A stretch of DNA of 64,000 bases from Micromonospora sp. ATCC 39149 (GTDB lineage: Bacteria; Actinomycetota; Actinomycetes; Mycobacteriales; Micromonosporaceae), in the NCBI RefSeq assembly GCF_000158815.1, contig NZ_GG657738.1:930717-994716 (forward strand), in the 5' to 3' direction. Positions 59,238 through 64,000 of this stretch are shown in pieces (positions within the stretch are counted from its first letter, which is position 1; the number at the start of each line of letters is the position of its first letter). Below the pieces are notes generated by a model. That model did no database searches. It was given only the letters and a program-made list of their open reading frames with translations, and was not told the origin of the DNA. A program made the position numbers and the translations under genes.

Positions 59238-59809
59238 ACCCCCATTTTAACCTATCGAAAACGACAACCAGTATCGCTATGCTCGACCGAGGGCCGCCCT
59301 CGTGCGACCTCCAAGGACACGACGCGCCGGCAGGCCGGAGAACCGGTGACCGGGACGCCTCGGTTCCCCCGGACCACCCGGCAAGGCACCGAGATCGCCG
59401 CGCTGCTGCACGAGACCCACGGGTAGCGACCCGCACTGACCCCACCTTCGGTGACGAGCGCTTCGCGGCAGATCCGGATGCCACCCACCAACCTGCAAGT
59501 GCGATACGGGACCAGCAGGCAGCTTGTTGCCTTGCCCGGCGGTGGGCAGGCGGCGATACGTGGCAAGAGCGGTCCCAGGCGGCCACCGCATTGGGGACAA
59601 CAAGGCTCGCCGGCGGTGGGGCGACCTCCATGAGCTGTGTCCGGACGAACTACTCGATGAGCCGACCGGTGACCGCGACCATGCCAAGGCCACCGCGTTG
59701 CTCCAGAAGTGTCGGGGGCAGGGGCGGTAGCAGCCGGTATCGCCCCCGCGTGGTCAGCGGCAGATGTGTGCGCCTCGCTGGTCGGTCAATCCGCCACGAT
59801 GACCGCCCG
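59238..59809. other. Gene-poor region with a Fur-like stub
   Basis: This 572-bp stretch begins with an AT-rich promoter-like block (ATTTTAACCTATCGAAAACG at about 59244-59263), then the Fur-family fragment at 59346-59426. From 59430 to 59809 short open frames exist on both strands, but none has a start site plus recognisable homology. It looks like eroded coding DNA. Confidence 0.45.
59346..59426 (+). pseudogene. N-terminal stub of a Fur/Zur-family regulator gene
   Basis: GTG at 59346 opens 26 codons encoding VTGTPRFPRTTRQGTEIAAL and LHETHG before a TAG. RxTRQxxxIxxLLxExxG is the usual beginning of Fur-family (especially Zur) proteins, just before FRSAQELH. Nothing matching the rest of Fur follows in any frame within 100 bp. 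It is therefore a truncated relic. Confidence 0.5.
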
Positions 59810-60166
59810 CTACCTCCGGTCGGCGTCGCCAGGGCGGCCGGCGAACTGCCTGGCGATGGCACGGTACTGGTCCGCGGCTCGAGCCACCTGGCCACTGTCG
59901 AGACTCGTGCCCGGCATGCGGCCGAGCCGTTCGACCTCGTCGGCCAGGCGGAGGTGTTCACGATGCGCATATTCGCGGCAGGCCAGGCAGGTCACGCGCT
60001 CGGGGTACAAGGAGGTCATCGCGTACCCCGCGCGCACCCCGCAGCCGGTCGTGACCGAGGTCGGTAGGTCAGCGGCGAGGCCGAACGTCGACGCCAGGAG
60101 GTTGCGCGTGGCGGCGCTGGCGCCGAGGGTCGCCACGACGTGGATGTGCGGATCGAGGTCGCTCAC
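59810..60166 (-). CDS. Small CxxC protein of unknown function
   Basis: A 118-residue soluble protein starting with MSDLDPHIHVVATLGASAAT. YPERVTCLACREYAHREHLR holds a CxxC plus two His, which could bind zinc. It ends with a helical, Arg-rich tail. I do not recognise the family. Codon usage fits the genome. It stands alone, with short unassigned sequence on both sides; about 200 bp to the aldo/keto reductase gene hold no gene. Confidence 0.55.
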   Translation of the reverse strand: MSDLDPHIHVVATLGASAATRNLLASTFGLAADLPTSVTTGCGVRAGYAMTSLYPERVTCLACREYAHREHLRLADEVERLGRMPGTSLDSGQVARAADQYRAIARQFAGRPGDADRR

Positions 60167-60368
60167 CCCTACTGCCTACCGCAACTGGCAAGACTGAACC
60201 AGCGGCAATGGCGGCAGGCAGATTCGACGGGCTACGAGCCGAGCGCCCTGTGCCCCGGGTTCGCGCCGGCGCCAACTTCGACCTGCTCCAGCAGGGCGAA
60301 TACTCCTCACCTGCGAGCGGGGAGATCCAACGCGGGTATCCGCTTCTGCCGATGGGCGGAATCACCGC

Positions 60369-61415
60369 TCAGGCGATGCTCGCGACCGGCGACGGGTTGA
60401 GCCTGGCGAAGCCTTCCTGCCGGTGATAGGGGAAGTATGGATAGGGTGCGGTGCGGCTGCTGGCAGTGTCGAGCCGGGCTGTCTGTTCGGGTGTGAGCGA
60501 CCAGCCGACAGCGCCGATGTTCTGCCGCAGTTGCGCCTCGTCGCGTGCGCCAATGATGACGGTGGCTACCGTGGGTCGTCGTAGTAGCCAGTTGACCGCG
60601 ATCTGCGGCACTGCTCGACCGGTCTCGTGGGACAGTTCTTCGAGGACGTCCACGACGCGGAACAAGTGCTCGTCGTCGACCGGTGGGCCGAAGGCTGCGG
60701 TCGCGTGGAGCCTGCTTGTGGGCGGTGGCGGTGTGCCGCGGCGGATCTTGCCGGTGAGTCGTCCCCAGCCGAGCGGGCTCCACACTACGGCTCCGACGCC
60801 TTGGTCGAGGCCCAAGGGCAACAGTTCCCACTCATAGTCCCGACCAACAAGTGAGTAGTAGACCTGGTGTGCCACGTACCGGCGGCGGCGGTCCCGGTCG
60901 GCTGCGGCGAGGGACTTCATTAACTGCCAGCCGGAGAAGTTGGAGACGCCGAGATAGCGAATCTTGCCCTCCCGTACCAGGTCGTCCAGTGTCGCCACGA
61001 CCTCTTCGATGGGCGTTGCGGCGTCGAATGCGTGTAGCTGGAACAGGTCGATGTAGTCGGTGCCGAGTCGGCGCAGCGCCCCGTCGACCGATCGGATGAG
61101 CCGGGCGCGCGAGGTTCCCGCGTCGTTCGGTCCGTCGCCGGTCGGCAGGCCGGCCTTGGTCGAGATCAGGACAGCGTCGCGTCGGCCTTTGATCGCTTGT
61201 CCCAGCATCTCCTCGGACGCGCCGTCGGAGTACACATCCGCGGTGTCGAACATGCTTATCCCGGCGTCCAGGCAGATGTCCACGAGGCGCCTCGCCTCGC
61301 GCGCGTCCGTGTTGCCCCAAGCGCCGAAAAGCGGTCCGGAGCCGCCGAAGGTGCCGGCGCCGAAGCTGAGGGCGGGCACGGTGAGGCCGGATGCCCCAAG
61401 CCGTCGGTACTCCAC
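60369..61415 (-). CDS. Aldo/keto reductase
   Basis: A 348-residue NADPH-dependent reductase. Catalytic residues: Asp and Tyr in FDTADVYSDGASEEMLGQ, Lys in LISTKAGLPTG and His in LFQLHAFDAATP. IGVSNF-type motif is YLGVSNFSGWQLMKS. The C-terminal cofactor-binding TVIIGARDEAQLRQNIG is intact. It resembles AKRs induced by electrophiles or xenobiotics. Divergent from a TetR gene with shared inverted repeats in the 92-bp gap, so that TetR protein is the likely regulator. Confidence 0.92.
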   Translation of the reverse strand: MEYRRLGASGLTVPALSFGAGTFGGSGPLFGAWGNTDAREARRLVDICLDAGISMFDTADVYSDGASEEMLGQAIKGRRDAVLISTKAGLPTGDGPNDAGTSRARLIRSVDGALRRLGTDYIDLFQLHAFDAATPIEEVVATLDDLVREGKIRYLGVSNFSGWQLMKSLAAADRDRRRRYVAHQVYYSLVGRDYEWELLPLGLDQGVGAVVWSPLGWGRLTGKIRRGTPPPPTSRLHATAAFGPPVDDEHLFRVVDVLEELSHETGRAVPQIAVNWLLRRPTVATVIIGARDEAQLRQNIGAVGWSLTPEQTARLDTASSRTAPYPYFPYHRQEGFARLNPSPVASIA

Positions 61416-61427
61416 GATGACAACCTT

Positions 61428-61492
61428 CCCTTAACGGAACTACAGTTTCATTAACTACGTGAGCTAGGGTAGCAGCCAGCCGCAGTTAAGGG
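61428..61492. promoter_or_regulatory. Divergent AKR/TetR control region with inverted repeats
   Basis: CCCTTAAC (61428-61435) and GTTAAGGG (61485-61492) are perfect inverted 8-mers. AGTTTCATTAACT (61444-61456) lies between. The region is AT-rich and lies between the two start codons, fitting TetR operators. Confidence 0.6.
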
Positions 61493-61507
61493 AACTGGAG
61501 ACCTGTT

Positions 61508-62119
61508 ATGGCCGTCGGTGCGATTCGGCCCGGAGGGCGGACCGCCCGGGTCCGCGCCGCCGTACTCCGAGCTGCCGGTGACGCGCTCGCAGAGCACGGC
61601 TTCGACCGTCTCGACCTCGCCGACGTGGCACGCCGCGCCGAGGTGGGCAAGACAACGGTCTACCGCCGCTGGGGTACGGTCGCCGGCCTCGTCGCCGACC
61701 TGCTGACGGACATGGCGGAGCATTCGCTGCCGCGAGCAGACACCGGATCGCTGATCGAGGACCTGCGTGCCAATGCCCGGCTCGTGCAGCGCACCCTGGT
61801 CGATCCGCGTCAGGGTGCACTGTTCCGCGCGGTCATCGTCGCCGCGACCTGCGACCCCCGTGCCGCCGAGGCGCTGCACCGCTTCTACGCCGTCCGTATC
61901 GCCGAGTGGGCCCCCTGCGTAGAGCAGGCCGTACGGCGGGCGGAACTGCCCCCGGGCACGGACGCGGCCGAGGTCATCCGCGCCGTCTCGGCACCGCTGT
62001 ACTACCGCTTGCTCGTCAGCGGAGACCCTATCGACGAAACCACGGCAGACCGGGCCGCCGAAGCGGCAGCGGCAGCCGCCCACGCCGGCGTCTACACGTC
62101 CCCCAGCGGTCTCACCTGA
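61508..62119 (+). CDS. TetR/AcrR-family regulator
   Basis: A 203-residue repressor. The N-terminal HTH LADVARRAEVGKTTVYRRWG is canonical, and the TetR_C-type C-terminus includes RNARLVQRTLVDPRQGALFR-like helices and FYAVRIAEWAPCVEQAVRRA. It is divergent from the aldo/keto reductase gene, which it probably represses, and GGAACTGGAG precedes its ATG. Confidence 0.9.
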   Translation: MAVGAIRPGGRTARVRAAVLRAAGDALAEHGFDRLDLADVARRAEVGKTTVYRRWGTVAGLVADLLTDMAEHSLPRADTGSLIEDLRANARLVQRTLVDPRQGALFRAVIVAATCDPRAAEALHRFYAVRIAEWAPCVEQAVRRAELPPGTDAAEVIRAVSAPLYYRLLVSGDPIDETTADRAAEAAAAAAHAGVYTSPSGLT

Positions 62120-62277
62120 CGACACCGCCATCCGCACCTGCTGCCGATCGTGTGCGCCGCCGACAGCCGCATCTTGATCAGGTGCGCGCTCGTGCCGCTG
62201 ACCGGGTGCCGTGTTCAGTCACGGTCGTCAGGGCGTACGCCATGTGCGAGTAGCCGAGAGGGTCACCATCGCAGGCC

Positions 62278-62865
62278 CTACGGCGCCGTCCCTTGACGCC
62301 ATGTCTCTGCGAGCAGGGCATACGTGTAGCCGTCCAGCCAGCCCAGCTCGGCGTGCCAGGAGTCGCCGACGCCGTGCTGCTCACGACGCATGCCGACCTT
62401 CTCGAGGATCCGCACCGAGGGGAGGTTGTCCGCGAAGCAGCCAGCGGTGATCCTTCGCACGCCCAGCCGGTCGAAGGCGTGCGCCACCATCGCGGTGACG
62501 GCCTCCGTCGCGTAGCCCTGGCCGCCGTACGCCGGGTCGAAGATGTAACCGAGTTGCGCCTCTGTCCGCGGCGGCATGCCGGGCTGGCCCATGCCGTCGA
62601 GCAGTTCGAGCGAGACGGTTCCGATCACCACGCTGTCCAGGGTCACGGCCACGCTGTGGTCGTCGGGATCCTCAGCAGCGCGCCGCCACCTCGCTCGGAA
62701 GGACGCAGGGTCGACCTCGGTGCGCAGCAGCCAGCGAGTGACCTCCGGAAGGTTGCGGTACTCCAGGATCCGGTCGACATCCTCGTCACGCACCGGGCGA
62801 AGTTCGAGGCGTTCGGTGCGTAAGTTAGTGCTTTCCACGAGGTGAGACGTTAGTGGGTGCACCAC
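62278..62865 (-). CDS. GNAT-family N-acetyltransferase (RimJ/RimL-like)
   Basis: A 195-residue GNAT: RTERLELRPVRDEDVDRILE (strand 1, helix 1), QLGYIFDPAYGGQGYATEAV (acetyl-CoA loop, Q/RxxGxG/A variant GGQGYA) and CFADNLPSVRILEKVGMRRE (motif B). Substrate unknown; relatives acetylate proteins or aminoglycosides. A single gene. The 158 bp between it and the TetR gene hold no feature I can name. Confidence 0.88.
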   Translation of the reverse strand: MVHPLTSHLVESTNLRTERLELRPVRDEDVDRILEYRNLPEVTRWLLRTEVDPASFRARWRRAAEDPDDHSVAVTLDSVVIGTVSLELLDGMGQPGMPPRTEAQLGYIFDPAYGGQGYATEAVTAMVAHAFDRLGVRRITAGCFADNLPSVRILEKVGMRREQHGVGDSWHAELGWLDGYTYALLAETWRQGTAP

Positions 62866-62949
62866 GGCGACACGTCCGATTATCCTGCCGCCGCCGGACC
62901 CGGTTCACCTAGCAGGAGGCTCGCCCACCACACGCACTGCCATGGCACG

Positions 62950-63820
62950 GACCGCGCGTCTCGCAGTGCGGCCGACTGTCCTACGGGTGGCGGCGCACCG
63001 AGGTTGATGTGCGGTCCGCGGTCGTCGGGCGCAGTGGCGATCGCCGGTGGTGTCCGGGGGCGGCTGGTAGGCCGCGTAGAAGTGGTCCGGTGGTGTCGTC
63101 CGGTAGCAGGAGCCACCCGGCGGCGAGGTCTATGCGGGGTCGCCGGCGCGGAGGTCACCGAAGTCGATCACGCCGCAGAGGGTGCCGTCGGCGGTAGAAC
63201 GTTGGCCGGGTGCAGGTCGGCATGGAGGCATGGCGCCGGGCCGGTCCATCCGGGCGCGGTGACCGCGTCAGCCGGCGCGGACGGCGTCCGGGTCGTTGCT
63301 CAGCCCCGCTCGGTGGCGCAGGCGAGCCCTTGGGTGAACTGGACGGCCTAATCGGCCAGTGGCCCGTGCTCAGGGTGGGTGGCCGCAAGCCGGCCGCGGG
63401 TCCCGCCCACTCCTCGGGCGGAACCGCGTCAGTCGCAGTGTCGCCAGAAACCGCGCCCGGTCGACCGCGAATTGCGTCAGGTCGCCGAAGTTTCGCGTTG
63501 CTCGCGGGCTCGCCGTCGAGCCATTGGGCCACCAAGCAGGGAGCGAAGAACTTTCGTCGGGCCCGCCCATCGCGAGCGGAAACCGGCACGGGCCGGTAGC
63601 CGCGACGCGAGGGCCGGAAGCCACCGGTGTTACTTCTCGACCGCCAGCGGGTACGGCGAAGCGCTGGGCAGGCGCACCGACATCAGGGCCCCGAGGTCAA
63701 ACGTCCAATAATCCCCGCCCTGGTTCGCACTCGAATCGGCAGGTCAGCCCCGGGCGGGAACTGCGTGGCCAGCAATCGCCGGACGAGGCTGGCATCAATG
63801 CGCCGACGATCCGTCACGGG
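62950..63820 (-). pseudogene. Decayed aminoglycoside phosphotransferase (APH) family gene
   Basis: Reading leftwards and switching frames gives SLVRRLLATQFPPGADLPIR, then MSVRLPSASP and LAVEK, a TAA (63630-63632), then HRWLPALASRLP, later CLVAQWLDGEPASNAKL, FGDLTQFAVDRARFLATLR, LHADLHPANVL, GVIDFGDLRAGDP and LAAGWLLLPDDT. These follow the order of APH kinases (substrate lid, HxDLHxxN, IDFGD). At least three frameshifts and one stop make it non-functional. The remaining DNA to 64000 shows nothing I recognise. Confidence 0.75.
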
Positions 63821-64000
63821 CCCACCGACACCGCCGCGGCCTCTGCCGGCGAGCGATTTGTCGCCACCCGACGGCGTCCGCCGCGCCGCCGGAAACGCGG
63901 TCGCGCAATTGGCTCCTGGCAGCGTGCGCCGATCAATGCCGAAGCCCTGGGCGCACCGCCCGGCAGTCTTTCGGCGGAGCGCGCCGGCAGGCTCGGCGCA

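Noticed and set aside
62866..64000. Several short open frames at the right end as real small genes
   Set aside because: Read together in shifting frames they reconstruct an aminoglycoside phosphotransferase, so they are pieces of a pseudogene.

Overview
This 64 kb window is high-GC actinomycete DNA. Genes are packed, often with 4-nt ATGA or GTGA stop/start overlaps. The protein set (a Mca/MshB-type PIG-L deacetylase, many IclR regulators, modular secreted xylanases, GTG starts, a GTGAGCGAGCGC-type intergenic repeat) suggests a soil or plant-associated member of the Micromonosporaceae. That placement is inference from style and content. No rRNA, convincing tRNA, CRISPR array, insertion sequence or prophage was seen.

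Layout. 0-5.6 kb: an edge-truncated acyltransferase-like gene, an unusual GH10 protein, a META-domain protein, and a PucR-type regulator with an ABC-2 exporter. 5.7-8.8 kb: an IclR gene beside a meta-cleavage lower pathway (acetaldehyde dehydrogenase and 4-hydroxy-2-oxovalerate aldolase) whose hydratase gene survives only as a C-terminal stub. 8.9-11.5 kb: an ECF sigma factor, a membrane-anchored partner, a secreted paralogue of that partner's outer domain, and a glutamine synthetase remnant. 11.5-17.2 kb: a CBM13-GH62 arabinofuranosidase, a PIG-L deacetylase, an unknown protein, and a Gfo/Idh-ThuA pair.

17.2-37.2 kb is a large aromatic-acid funnel: the protocatechuate branch pcaIJHGBDC with an IclR gene; divergent pobA; a NitT/TauT-type ABC importer with a PaaX-family regulator; a hydroxycinnamate beta-oxidation operon (CoA ligase, MaoC hydratase, SDR dehydrogenase, amidohydrolase-type beta-ketoacyl-CoA hydrolase) with a divergent MarR regulator; and a vanillate-type O-demethylase operon. 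Together these would take p-coumarate or ferulate, 4-hydroxybenzoate and vanillate to protocatechuate and beta-ketoadipate. The neighbouring xylanases and arabinofuranosidase attack arabinoxylan, the polymer that carries these acids. 37.5-40.5 kb holds a cupin-XRE regulator, a methyltransferase and an MFS exporter. 40.7-44 kb holds a canonical GH10-CBM2 xylanase, a HEAT-like protein and an OsmC protein.

44-59.4 kb is the most interesting region. A Zur-like box precedes an operon of an alternative ribosomal protein L32, a COG0523 metallochaperone GTPase and a methyltransferase. A second, weaker box precedes another methyltransferase. A triple-repeat histidine-rich protein follows. Next comes one long leftward operon of nine genes with very short or overlapping junctions: a Y4yA-like PLP decarboxylase, a cysteine-synthase/rhodanese fusion, a class V desulfurase-like enzyme, an ATP-grasp ligase, a 70-codon ATP-grasp fragment, an MFS exporter, and a FecB/FecCD/FecE-type uptake ABC system. 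A CooC-like ATPase and a Fur/Zur gene stub flank it. This looks like a biosynthesis-export-reuptake system for a small metallophore, possibly a sulfur-containing zincophore, that does not match a pathway known to me. 59.4-64 kb is an ordinary to decaying flank: a small CxxC protein, an aldo/keto reductase with a TetR regulator, a GNAT, and a frameshifted aminoglycoside-phosphotransferase pseudogene.
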